From: Sanderia malayensis
Taxonomy: Eukaryota; Cnidaria; Scyphozoa; Semaeostomeae; Pelagiidae
Assembly (NCBI GenBank): GCA_013076295.1
Contig: RQOL01000616.1
Span: 3,624,392-3,688,391, forward strand
Length of the DNA stretch: 64,000 bases
Direction: 5' to 3'
The notes beneath the pieces were generated by a model. That model had not been told where the DNA came from. It was given only the letters and a program-made list of their open reading frames with translations, and ran no database searches. Position 1 is the first letter of the stretch. Each line of letters starts with the position of its first letter. Of the stretch, positions 48,129-59,474 are shown in pieces. The position numbers and the translations under genes are program-made.

Positions 48129-50730
48129 TTACGCTTGTTCAAGCAGCAAGCTTTTTACGACTGTCTCAACTGAGGTCTCTTTGAGTATCAACTCAAAGAA
48201 AGCTTCTTTAATTTCCTGTTTGTTGATCTTGTTTATGCCTTCAAGGGCGTATACTATTTTCTCACGTAAGCTGACCTCCCTTTCATTGTAAGCGGAATCG
48301 GCCAGCACTGTCTCCAGTGCTATCTGGGCTCTTTTTCTGGTATCATATATGACGTCAACCCCAATCAACCCAGGTACTCCTACGGAAGAAAAGACAACAT
48401 CGCTGGCTTAACCCATCATTATAATAACTGCCTTTAAACGCTATTCTAATTTTGTCAATCGAGATTAAGTTTAACATAAATGTATGTTTTATCCTACTTT
48501 TTTCCCTCCTCGGGGACTGCTTCACACAAAGAAGCTAAAGATATGTGACATCAGCAAATCAAATTGCAGCACACTTGCTTAACCTCATACAATTTCTTCC
48601 TCATCATACAAAGAAGTATTCTTTGAACTTTTTAAGTATATTTGTATTTGCGCATTTGAAATATCTTGCAGAACAATAGATGTTGATATCCTACCTTGGT
48701 CGAATAACGTAACAATCTTCATGTACTCGTGAATTTCTTTGGATATGCGTCCAATGAGACCACCACTCATTATCACGCACTTGAGTTTGACGAAGGTCTC
48801 CCATTTCAAACCAGACGAGGAGTTTGTCCCACTTGTTTCACCACCGCGGTTAGCAGCATTACCAACAAGCGATAGAAGAGTGGACACTGGAAACATGTTG
48901 GAGCATTGGAGCAAGCCAAGGGCGAAAAGCAGGTACCATTTTTCAACCATTAAACGTAGTCTATCCTCTTCGCATAGACGACTGAAACAGAGTAGGCCTT
49001 TAGTCCAGTCAACGCTTGCAAACAACAATCGCGTGGATAATTCGTATAGATACCCTGGGTCTGTTATGGGCATAGAGGGTGGGTCGACTGAAAATGGGAA
49101 CACGCCAAACAGGGAACTTTCCATTACGTATAATCTGCTGTTGTATTCAGGAGCCGCGTGCTCAGCGACAGGAAGATTTGCTTGTGGTCTGATAAGGCCA
49201 GCGTTGTCTTGTGGTGCATTGTTTTGCTCTGTTTCAATGTATTTGTTAGCATCAGGGAGTGGCTCTCTTTTGCTTTCTTGCTCGTTTGAATCGGGTGTTG
49301 CTTGTTGAATGTTGTTCATTGGTAGATTAAGGGAGTCTTCTTTCATTATTTCAGTTGGGCTGAGCTTTTCTTCCGGATTTTCTAATTCATATTTCAATTG
49401 GTTTTCTTTGGCTTTTAAAAACCCTTCTTGCGTCAAAGCCAAAGGTTTCCTTTCACACTGTACAGCTAAAAGTAATAGTTTTTAGATTGTCAAAAACTTT
49501 CTACAGTTTACGAAACTTTACATTAAAATATAGGGACTATTAACTATCCTTGAGTTTAAAAATCCCCTTCAAAACGCAAAGTTTACTTGTGTTGTGAAGA
49601 CCACGTGGAGAAGAGAAACTCTATCCGGGGACTCAGGTTTATTGTACTTACATCCGGGACTTCACTTTGGCGTGGCTAAGAATCCCTCAAGAGTTGGGAA
49701 TGGATTGAAGTTTTTCTTTTATCGTTCAAATATCACAAACAAAAAATAATATTAAGTTAGTAATGCATAAAGTAGCTTCACGTACATTTTGAAAAGTGGT
49801 AACATAGTTTCACTGTAAATTATTGCCAAAACAGGTCTTGAATCGAAAAGAGTTTCTGTGGAACTTTAATATTTCCCAAAGGCCATGTGAAGTGCTTCAA
49901 TTTATCTTGAATTTACGTTATATTTTCGGGAATAAATAGAGCTTAAAGATTTCATTAAAATATACATCTCAAAGAGCAGCATTTCAAATGAGTTATTATG
50001 TTTCTTTGTGAAGGTATAAGTCCTTGAAGTATCATGACTTATGTAATGAAACTAAATCGACATGACTTTTGAAATGTGACCTTCGTTTCACTGAAAAACA
50101 AGTCTGCTACACAGTTCGTCGTATATTTAATTACATGAAAGAGAAAGAGACCTTGTTTTTGCAGAATAAGATTCAGGATATGTATATTTTTAAATGATTT
50201 GGCTCTATTTTGCTCTGGTATAGTAAACCTTTATTGTAGCAAGTTATGAAAATCCCTTTTGTTGCAACAAATAGGAAAGATTGAAAAGCCATCGCCCGCA
50301 AATCAAGATCGTCTCGAAATTTCGATTTCAAATATTTAAGTTTATAACGAAACTAAAGCGAAAAATTGATGATCATAAAAATATTGAAAAACTTACCTTC
50401 TTTTCTCATTCCAATTTTTAAGCATTTCATCATACGGCAAGCTCGGCATCGGGTTCGTTGACTTTTATCAACAGCACACTCTCCAAACGCCGGACATTTG
50501 TAATTTCGACTTCGTCTGACGCTTCGTCTGAAAAAATTCTTGCAACCTTCGCATGAAAATACTTTGTAATGCCTTCCAGTTGACTTATCGCCGCATATTT
50601 CACAAAGTGGTAACACTGGTAGCTCTCCGTTCTTGATTTCTGGATATTTTTTCATTACAACTTGCTGCGAGCCTTGTTCGTGGGCAAACCGATTGCTACT
50701 TGCAACCAAAACTTGAACTGCTTCCTCCAT
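48129..50730 (-). CDS. Nuclear receptor, NR2-like (3 exons, 451 aa)
   Basis: Exons 50397-50730, 48695-49465 and 48129-48379, joined in phase 1 both times. The DNA-binding domain has both Cys4 fingers: C43-x2-C46-x13-C60-x2-C63 and C79-x5-C85-x9-C95-x2-C98. After it comes KEAVQCER, the usual extension of NR2 receptors. The P-box region reads CEGCKNFFRR, with Asn where most receptors have Gly or Ser. CRACR in the second finger resembles NR2E. A hinge of about 115 residues, rich in Glu/Gln/Asn, follows. The ligand-binding domain shows the signature LLFASVDWTKGLLCFSRL and EEDRLRLMVEKW, then helix 10/11 (SLREKIVYALEGI) and a weak AF-2 end (SLLLEQA). The donor at 48694 (caag/gtagga) was chosen because the open extension beyond it does not resemble a receptor, while joining there restores FDQGVPGLIGVD. 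It acts as a nuclear transcription factor; ligand unknown. Confidence 0.9.
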
Positions 50731-50959
50731 GACGGACAAATCGAAAGGTTTGGCCTAGCGAACTTTGACAAAACTTTTTCACCGTGTATGAACTTTGTTG
50801 AGGCAACAAAAACTGATCACACTGCTTGGATCAGGTGTACTTTATAAATTGATGCTTTATAGGCAACAAAACTTGATTTTGATCAGCGCCAAGATGATTA
50901 GACAAGAACTCGAAACTGTTTCAATTGAAAGAACAAAAAGCTTCGAAGCATGCGCTTCT
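50731..50959. promoter_or_regulatory. Upstream region of the nuclear receptor
   Basis: A short gap between the receptor start codon and the end of an upstream same-strand exon, so the receptor promoter or 5' UTR must fit here. No specific motif identified. Confidence 0.3.
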
Positions 50960-51175
50960 TTATTCTTCCAAAAACTTTGCTGAATCAAATATCACAGTAG
51001 TTCGGTCTGTTTTGATATCACATATAAAATAAATCCCTGTCCTTTGAGCCAGAATGTTCACCTTATGTTGCTGTTTTTGTACCAGTGTATGCAAAGTACA
51101 AAGTTCTTGCTCTAACTCTCTCAGTTTTTCTCGCAAAAGGCCATTTATAAATCCAACAGGTAAAATTTGGCGAGT
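50960..51175 (-). CDS. Terminal exon of an unrecognised coiled-coil protein
   Basis: After a strong acceptor (tctctttttacag ending at 51176) an open frame runs to TAA: TRQILPVGFINGLLREK, then LRELEQELCTLHTLVQKQQH with heptad-like spacing, then ILAQRTGIYFICDIK and an end KFLEE. The heptad pattern and splice signal suggest a real exon. A possible preceding exon near 51277-51345 (minus, ending ccaag/gttaga) would join in phase but contains an in-frame TGA. Family unknown. Confidence 0.45.
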   Translation of the reverse strand, partial: TRQILPVGFINGLLREKLRELEQELCTLHTLVQKQQHKVNILAQRTGIYFICDIKTDRTTVIFDSAKFLEE

Positions 51176-51239
51176 CTGTAAAAAGAGAACAATATTGTTA
51201 AACAATGATCCTCTTGAATTAGGATAGTACAAATACAAA

Positions 51240-54200
51240 TTGCCCTAGAAATTGTTAAATCAGCGCAGCCTTGTACTCTAACCTTGGCCTTGGCAAGGTG
51301 ATAGAGTCAGCGGTGATAAACAGTTTCAAATTGTCCAAAGTTTTCATCATCTGAAGGCCATAAAATTAAGTCTTGTGTTGGATGAATATCAAATACACAA
51401 AGTAGCCTTTATTGTTCGATATTCAAATCTTTGAATGCGGGTCACAATGTTGGTTGACCCATCCACCATATATGGCAGCATGAACTATGGTACTGTCTGT
51501 AAAGTATGTCGCCTTTATTTTAATGTAATCCTGAAAACATTATAATTCATCGATATTCTAGTTCAGCGGGTGCGAAATTTTCGAAGGTTATATTCATAAA
51601 ACTTGTGTTTGTGTGATTTGAAATGATTTGCTGCGGTACAAGCTTTGGTCACGCAATTGTTGTGTACTCACGCAATTTTGGCGCTGCAACATTGTGTTTT
51701 TCTAAGTTAATACCTGCAGCCATTAGAATTTTATCATTGTGCAAATTACAATTTGAAAACAGTTCAATAATATTGCAAAGTTTTATAGTTTTACACACGC
51801 ATTTGCAATTTTTCATAATTTTTTATACTTTATTTATTTTGTTCCTCTTTGTATTTACAGTCACGCAAACAAAATCTTGAATCAAAATAATCACTTTTGG
51901 CAAAATGTCTTCCACTTGAGAGTTTTTATTTTTTTCAAAGTTGGTCAGGCTTGGGTGTGCATTTGATAATTGATTATGCCATAAGAAGCATTACTACAAA
52001 AATATTGCAAGAAAAGTAGCTCAATTTATGTTGAAAAATAGTACACGTGATGAAGTGTGGTGCTAAGATTGTAAACAAGATTGCGTGACTGAATTAATCG
52101 TGCATAATAATGAGGTTGAACTTTGAGGTATTACGTAACATCATTATCCAATGCGCCTGCCCAGTGCTCAATGGTATACATTAAGATAGGATATAGGATA
52201 TTATCTTACCTCCTATCTCTATGATGGCATAATGCGATATAGCAATGTATCTCCTCCCCAGCGACAAATATGTGAGCTATGGAGTCCTAATCTTATACAT
52301 GTGAAGCACTCTATCTGCTCCAAGGTTACAAATAAATTCGGGTAGGTCAAGCATAAAATAATCATGAAACATCAAACCAATCTTGATTTTGTTTGACTGC
52401 AAAATGAATACTATCGCTCACCAGGGAAATATAAGCATATCCAAATACGCAAAGGGAACTAAAGACATTTAGAGTACGATTTAATAGTCCGTTTTGGCCT
52501 GTTTTAGTAGGGGAGCTCACAATTTGTAGTAACTGCTGTTATCAATCATCACTTAAACCCCTTTTGTCACTATACTTTATGACCTCTAGTTCCTGAATAG
52601 TTTAGCTTGGCGTCATAAAAGTGAAATACAAGAATGATTGAAATTTATGAATCTTGTGCAACGTTTTATACCAATTTGAAGCAATTGAGAATTTGTTGGA
52701 ATTGCTTGAAAGTTTAGCATGTAATACTGCTTGATGGGTCAAAGATCAATAATAACAAGGGCTGTTAAGAGTGAAATGGTTTCACACACCTGGAAAGACT
52801 CGCTTTAATAATTCAAAAAACATAGGGGCATGAGCGCAGCGAAGACTAGGTTTTTTATAGTTGGTGGGCTGGGGCGAGCCAGCGAAGCGAGCGATGACCC
52901 CTAGTATAACTATATATTGGTGCAGCTTTACCCTATAGGTTTTATGGCCTCAATTCAAAGTGAAAAATGGGAGAAAACGAAAGGGAGGGGGCTTAGCTCA
53001 TTTTAAAGAAGGCCATAACAGGCCCAAGAGTCAGGTCAAGATGTTAAGCCATATAATTAAGATGAAATTAATTAGAAAGTGGTAATAGGTTATGGTGCCT
53101 TGAGCAACAACAGGTATAGCTGGTTTTATATTTCGTGTTCATACAGGTCCTAATTTGGCCTGCACTTGCATTTAAGGTTAAGGGTCGAGTGAAAGCATCG
53201 CGTGACATTGGCTGCAGAGAGCCTGTCGAATCTTCAACGAAAGCTTGTGTTTTTGTAGATTCAAAGAACAAAAATATTATTATATTGAAATACATTTAAA
53301 GATTTAAATGAATCAATGTCGACATAAGTAAACAAGTCACTTAATACCTTCGTACATGCATCCTATTCAATTCGTATGTTAATACCTGCGATTTGTTTTT
53401 TAATTACTATTGCTCGTGGAAGAAAGCAATATTCTCAAACATTTCCAGCATGTCGCAAGAACTCAATGATAAATTAGGGGAAGGTTAAGAAGTTAATCAG
53501 TATCATACTTTTCGTTTCGAGAGTTAATATGGTGCGATTATCTTTTGAAAAGAAACATCATCAAAATATCTGTAGCTTGACGCGAATTATTGGCTTTACT
53601 TTTAGAAGTACTTCAAAATACAAATAACAAAAAGTTTTTGCTATATTTATACTTACACGAACTATTTGCAAGGATCGTCACCCCCTCCACGCTCTCTGAG
53701 ATTTGGCTTCAAACTAAAAAAAGATCTTTCCTTCTCGTTCGCGATAATATAAGTAATAAACAGCCGTATTTATTTGCAAGCGCTAAGCCTGTTAGTCCAC
53801 AGAGCGAAGCTAAACCAAGTTAGGTTTCTCGCAACTATCCATTATATGATGCAATGTAAATGAACTCCAGAAGTCGCCAATGTGATACACCCTTGTGAAA
53901 CTAGTTCATCAAATGGCCTCCGTGTCTCACGTCATAACATGAGGGCAAAGTTGCAAGACTTGTGTCCGTTAACCTCACTGGGAGATTAAGCAGCTCGTCT
54001 TTTGTCTATGGCGAGTTGCATTGTGCGAGAATCGTGCAGTGCTTGTTTCGAGTGCTTGTCCTTTCATTATGTCAGGTGAAAGGACAAGCAAAGGTCAATC
54101 AAAAACCTTCCACGAAAATCTGTAACGCAACCCAACCTTGGTTGATGCATTGTACCTATATCAATAGTGTAAGTTGGCATGAAGGCCATAAACAAATAGA

Positions 54201-54326
54201 GGGATCATAAGGGAAAGCATATTCCATATATAAACTTTGTATATTAAAAAATTAAAGAGAAAACAAGGTCAGTATAGCATATATAAAAGATTCATGTTTA
54301 CATTAATATAAAATAGATGAGACAGC
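51240..54326. other. Long gene-poor stretch
   Basis: No gene recognised over about 3 kb. Short ORFs here lack splice context and known motifs. Around 52820-52905 a GC-richer word set (gagcgcagcgaaga, gagccagcgaagcgagcgatgacccc) resembles a dispersed repeat. The remainder is AT-rich. Confidence 0.45.
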
Positions 54327-54332
54327 TTTATT
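54327..54332 (-). terminator. Poly(A) signal of the lipase gene
   Basis: AATAAA on the minus strand, 14 bp after the lipase stop codon. Confidence 0.6.
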
Positions 54333-54345
54333 GCTTGAAATTTCG

Positions 54346-56236
54346 CTATTTTCTTGTGAAGGAAAAAATAGAAGTTAACCTTGAAAAAAAATCTTTGAAT
54401 GATTTAATTTTTTTCTTCGACTTTTTTGGTTTATTGCAGTCAACCGTATCCAAGTAGAGCTTTTTGCCAGCTAAATGAGGCATGCTGTCCTTGGATAACA
54501 CTGCATCGTACCCCATAATGGGACAATGCTGTTGCTTATCATCTTTGCACACTTCTTTGCAGTTTCCGTTTTTGTATGCGCCATACGTGGAGCACGGATA
54601 ACCTCTGTGTTTACATGAGCTGTTTGATAACGAGGCGATAAAATAATCAACCGCGCGGATGTGATTGCAACCGACCGTGCGAAAAAAGTTATCCGCCGAT
54701 TTAATCATCGTCAAAGCTAAAATGAAAAATGATAAAATCTATAAGCAATAAACAAACTTCGCGTGTCTTAGAGAGGATTTATTGGTGGAATTTTATATTG
54801 CTTACTTATTTGTAAGGAAGCAGAAGTTCCATGGGTAATCATTCAGGAAAACTGCCACAAGACCAGTGCGTCATATAGCACGTTGAGGTTAACATAGTTC
54901 AGAATGTTTGAAATAATTGCTCCTTTGATTTTCAGTAATTGTAATTTGGTGACTAACTCTGTCAGTCAGTTTGTCATTGCGAATACAAATACAAACCTTT
55001 TAAGGTTGAAAATATGCCACAGCCTGGCTGAACTGCGCCACCGTTGGGGTAGAAATCCAGATGCCCCACAGCACGAGTCATTCCCAGTCCCTTGGTGTCC
55101 GTGTGAATGTTGTCAATAAAATCTGCATCGTTTTCATCAAGACGTGCTTCAGACGCTGCGTTGTCAAATAGTCTTTCTCCAAATGGAAGATCGCCAGGAT
55201 CAAGACCTGAATAACAATAAAAAGAGTTATTTTTCCATGTTGAGTTGAATTGCGACCTCCTATCAATTCAATGCAATTAGAAAGAGACTAAAGTTGATAC
55301 AATGAGTCTTCAATCGTACGGTACCTGTAATTCTACCCAATTTGTAGCCGTCTTTTATCAAGTATTTTGCAGCGTAGCCTGCGATGTGTGCACCAAGGCT
55401 GAACCCAATAACGTGAACTTCTTTATCCACAACCGAGCTTCTTCGGAATATGTTTTTGAGCAGATAACCCAACTGAGCTCCGACAAGTCGAGAATTGCCC
55501 CCAGTCACAAAGCTAAGAGCACCCTTACCCCAATCAATCACCAATACGTTTGTCTTTTTCTTCTGCAACAATCCATTGGTTAGATCACTCACCCACTGCT
55601 TTGATGACGATTCTACAAAGCAAACACATTGGGATGGCAATCAGATCATATAGCTGCTATGATCTTAGGATGACAGTCGGTTTGAACTTGATACTGCTTG
55701 ATTTGACACTTACCAAGCATTCCATGGACAATGACTTTCAAATTCGGTTGGTTCATTAATTTTGCAATAGAATCCATGCTTTGATTATTGAAATTCTTAA
55801 ACCTATGAATGTCGCCATTTCTATGATGAAGCCTGAAAGATGTCGCAATTGTTTTGGGGGGCTGAGGAATCGTCATCAAGTAATGATCAAAGGGGGCACC
55901 ATCCGAAAAACATCCAAATTTTCCATAGCAAACTGTTCCAGCTTGAAATTAAAAAGAAATTAAAAAATTAAAAGCCATGTCAATTACTCAATGTCAGTAG
56001 ATTTGCGAGTTGAATTTTATCACGACAAGAACCAAATTGGGTACAATCATTCCATATTTTCGCAATTTTTTATACGATTATGGTTTATAAGAGCATCGAA
56101 GCTTGAGTTCTCAAAAATTTATAAGTATTTTAAGAATACACAAGCAACAGAATAAAAAAAGTATGTGTATACCTTTTGCCAGTTGCAAATAAATTTGTAA
56201 GACGAAAAAGATAATGACAACAAGTACGTTCTCCAT
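54346..56236 (-). CDS. Lipase of the pancreatic-lipase family, PLAT domain absent (5 exons, 386 aa)
   Basis: Exons 56173-56236, 55714-55941, 55325-55612, 54997-55206 and 54346-54716, all phase 1. The signal peptide is in exon 1 (MENVLVVIIFFVLQIYL). The mature part opens VCYGKFGCFSDGAPF, as in family members. The nucleophile elbow is GFSLGAH (Ser169), the acid is in GLDPGDLPF (Asp196), and the base is in VGCNH (His282), so the triad is complete. LDENDADFIDNIHTD, GHLDFYPNGG and QPGC are also present. The protein hydrolyses ester bonds of triglycerides or phospholipids outside the cell. It stops after the alpha/beta-hydrolase domain and ends in a Lys-rich tail (KKSKKKIKSF), so it lacks the C-terminal PLAT domain. 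This layout resembles phospholipase-A1-type members. AATAAA lies 14 bp past the stop. Confidence 0.92.
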
Positions 56237-56872
56237 ATTTTATTTTCACATCAGTTGTCTTCTTCAATTTATAATTTTGAGCTGATATTTATTTCCTCTC
56301 TGTTGTCGCGTTGTCGTCTTAATTAAGAAGACGACAGAAAAGTGCACAATTAAAATACAAAATGTCACATGCTGAAACACAACACAACTGGACTCGCTAA
56401 TATATTTTGTTTCAAAATAATTCTTCCGATTTTCGCAACAGTTTACAGCATGGCAAATCCGGCTGGTAACATTTATTTCCGATTGACATTTGATACAATA
56501 TATAATTTTTACTTCCACCTCCACCATACTTGACGCCTGTTTGTTCATGCTAGTTGCCAGCCCATTTACAATTGACTCATCATCAAGATGGTTATGAAAC
56601 TTGAACTTGATCAGAATTCTGGCTACAAATCAATGTGTTATTCCTTCCAAAATTAACCTGCCACCTTTAGGTCGTTTTTTCTTCTCCTCCTGTCAATATA
56701 CAAATTTAATTAATCATAAAACCATGTGATTTTCTCTACATTGTGTCTTAACTTGAAGATTTTAGAAATTTTGAGTTTACTTCTGCCCAACAAAATTTTC
56801 ATTGAAACACCTTTGATGTTTATGCTTATTATATTTCATGTGTATTTTTATAACTTTTTTTCAGAAACCTTG
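56237..56872. other. Upstream of the lipase gene, with one doubtful small ORF
   Basis: A 94-codon minus ORF (56264-56548) begins MNKQASSMVEVEVK, has CIKCQ, CHAVNCC and a hydrophobic stretch (CILIVHFSVVFLI). The Cys pairs hint at a metal site plus a membrane helix, but there is no splice or family support. It is described here rather than called. Confidence 0.3.
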
Positions 56873-57540
56873 TCGAATTATACTAAATAGATCCTACTGA
56901 TCACGTTCAGACACTTCCCAGCTCTCTAGGAGTAATGGTTCGTGGACCCAGATTTCCCGCGGATAGCTATTTAAACTTGCTATCATTATGCTATCATACA
57001 TGAAGTATGTAATGAAAAATTCAAATTTTGAAATAGACTGAAAAATGACTCACAAGGAGTCGAATTATATTAAATAGATCCTACTGATCACGTTGAGACA
57101 CTTCCCAGCTCTCTAGGAGTAATGGTTCGTGGACCCAGATCGCCCGCGGATAGCTATTTAAACTTGCTATCATTATGCTATCATACATGAAGTAGGTACT
57201 GAAAAATTCAAATTTTGAAATAGACGGAAAATTGACTCACAAGGAGTCGAGTTATACTAAATAGGTCCTATTGATCACGTTGAGACAATTCCCAGCTCTC
57301 TAGGAGTAATGGTTCGTGGACCCAGATCGCCCGCGGATAGCTATTCAAATTTTCTATCATACATGAAGTAGGTACTGAAAAATTCAAATTTTGAAATAGA
57401 CTGAAAAATGACTCACAAGGAGTCGAATTATACTAAATAGGTCCTACTGATCACGTTGAGACAATTCCCAGTTCTCTAGGAGTAGTGGTTCTAATTTTGG
57501 TGGCCCCATATCGCCCGCCGATAGCTATTTAAGGTCGCTA
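56873..57540. repeat. Tandem repeat, period about 187 bp, nearly four copies
   Basis: The word gtcgaattatactaaatag starts copies near 56873, 57060, 57247 and 57422. Each contains atcacgttgagacactt, cagctctctaggagtaatgg, ttcgtggacccagat, tgctatcattatgctatc and attcaaattttgaaatag. Copy 3 has lost about 12 bp and the last is truncated. Confidence 0.95.
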
Positions 57541-58790
57541 GATTGCAGGTTTGCGTTGCAAGTTGTTTTGTTAGGGAGACCAGATAGGTTTTGTACTCTG
57601 CGGGAACCTATGGTGAAGGGGAATATTGAAAAGAGTTTGAACATTTTTCGAAATTGTGGCCCCTAGTGCGAGAACTAAAGCTTTTATCTCCAGTTGACTC
57701 TGGATTTTCGCATTAGGTAATGTTAAAGTTGCTAGATTCCAGATAATGAGAGCATAGGGTCAAGTCATGCGGAGGAGAAAGGTGTTCAGCATACGCAATG
57801 GCTGACTAAAACAAACTACAACAAATCGAATTCTCTTATGTAACAGAAATGACGTAATAGTATTCTATTCTTTTCTCCAGATGAGATCACATGATGAGTA
57901 ATGAAGAAGCGCGATTTGATTATTCTCCGAGGCATGGACCTTAGCAACAACTGAGGAGGAGCATGCGTGTTTCGTTCTCCTCACATCACATCACATTTGA
58001 GCATTCGCGCCACTTTGACTGGGAGGAAAGACGAGACAAGATGAAAGGCAAGTTCAGAAGAAATGGTTAAAGGAATGACTTATAGTTATAACAGCTACTG
58101 TAATGGTAAGTTTTATTTTGTCTCTGTTATATTCCTTGTAATCTATGGATTGAAATGGCAACTTGAATCCTATTTTAACGCGAGAGAGACTTTGTGAAAC
58201 GCAGAGGTTGGAAATGTCCGTTGGTTTCATCGAGAAGCTAGAGATTTTTCAGGCCTAACTTTGAAAACACTCCGGCTGAAACGCAGCAAAGATGCTTTCA
58301 TTTGATTTCATGTCCTGCTTAGTATTTTAACATTATCATTGATCATAGTGATAATTTGAAATTTGGAATTCTTTCGTCGTTCAGGAAAACAAGAGTTTAG
58401 GATAGCACAAAAGTCCTGGCTATGAGAGATTGGCGCCAATTGTCAAAGAAGATAAAAGGTATGACGAGTTATAAACATTCTCATGCATATATTTTGCATA
58501 AATTTTCTTGTAAACAACTTATGAGACAGTCTCATGAAATAATTTCAGCTAAAGCGTTGTCCTGAAAGAATGAAACCTATTTTTCCTTTGTTAGTTCAAG
58601 CCTAATTAATGTTTCATCTTTATAAATCTTATAGTAATGCCAATCTGTCGTGATTTTAGATATTTTAATTGTTTTCATGTTGGACTAAAAAGTGCACTTC
58701 TTCGACTCCTTCACCTGCCAATAGAGTTCAATTTACATATCAATTTGATGGAATTGCATGCATTGAATAGTTGACAAAATATCTTCCTAT
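57541..58790. other. Intergenic, no gene seen
   Basis: About 1.2 kb without a convincing ORF, RNA gene or repeat. Confidence 0.4.
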
Positions 58791-58836
58791 TGGGATGATG
58801 CTCATGCAAATATTTCTTATTATTCATTGAAATTCA

Positions 58837-59064
58837 TTATTTTACGACATCGGAATGCATTCCTTCAACTCTGTCTAGTTTCTCGTGGTATTTCCGTCCC
58901 TTAACCCCAAAGCAATGAGTATAAATGTCCGAGTAAATCGTAGCTTTTCCTTTCAGTTTTATCAAGTCGATGAAGCATGCGGGTGCTGTTCTACGGAAAG
59001 AAGACTTCGTTGGTTCAAGCTCAAGACTGCTTAGGCCCTCTTTTTGGTTTACTCGACGATACAA
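58837..59064 (-). CDS. Small ORF in the left arm of the inverted repeat (75 aa), unknown
   Basis: Reads YRRVNQKEGLSSLELEPTKS, then FRRTAPACFIDLIKLKGKA and ends HSDVVK, with a stop. The frame may extend upstream from an acceptor-like aatcgaag (GTNLYRRV). The right arm has the same frame without indels but with many amino-acid replacements. No domain recognised. The initiator given is not an ATG, so this is at best a terminal exon. Confidence 0.35.
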   Translation of the reverse strand: MYRRVNQKEGLSSLELEPTKSSFRRTAPACFIDLIKLKGKATIYSDIYTHCFGVKGRKYHEKLDRVEGMHSDVVK

Positions 59065-59333
59065 GTTTGTGCCTTCGATTAAGGTTTGATTTCTATTTGT
59101 TTTTTTGTTGAGTAGCCTTTTAAGTCTGGTGCAATACCTATGAGCTTCATCTAAATCTTGCTACATCTAAATTCTCGTCTTCATAGTTTTATTCTTTTCG
59201 ATTTATTTTATATATTTCAGTCTGTTCTTTGCCTATTTTTTTGATGTTGCCTTCTTGTTTCAACTCCTACATCAAGTGAAACTTATTCGTCACTCGCATT
59301 GCGAAACTTTACCCACCATGAGCGGAAAGGAAG

Positions 59334-59474
59334 ATGAAATTTATGGCGGCGTGGTGCCTACTTCTTTTAACCACACTTTTCTCTTTAGTTTCTTACATGG
59401 ATTTAATTGATAACGTGTATTCTTTTACTCTATTTCAGCAAGGAGCCGAAGAAGTAGATGAAGTCATTATTTGA
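59334..59474 (+). CDS. Small membrane or secreted protein ORF, left arm (46 aa)
   Basis: MKFMAAWCLLLLTTLFSLVS forms a signal-peptide or anchor-like helix, followed by YMDLIDNVYSF and an acidic end EEVDEVII. An ATG 15 bp upstream (59318) is out of frame here because of a one-base difference from the right arm. An acceptor (atatttcag, about 59219) upstream suggests a spliced 5' UTR. Function unknown. Confidence 0.4.
   Translation: MKFMAAWCLLLLTTLFSLVSYMDLIDNVYSFTLFQQGAEEVDEVII

Noticed and set aside
47874..48173. 99-aa plus-strand ORF
   Set aside because: It overlaps the last receptor exon on the other strand and has no known motif or splice support.
48585..48694. Extension of the receptor LBD exon to a stop at 48585
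   Set aside because: The extra residues do not resemble any receptor, whereas the donor at 48694 joins in phase to an exon that restores the LBD.
56264..56548. 94-aa Cys-containing ORF
   Set aside because: The Cys pairs are suggestive, but spacing fits no known finger and no splice or conservation evidence is visible, so it was described only as a doubtful ORF in the intergenic entry.
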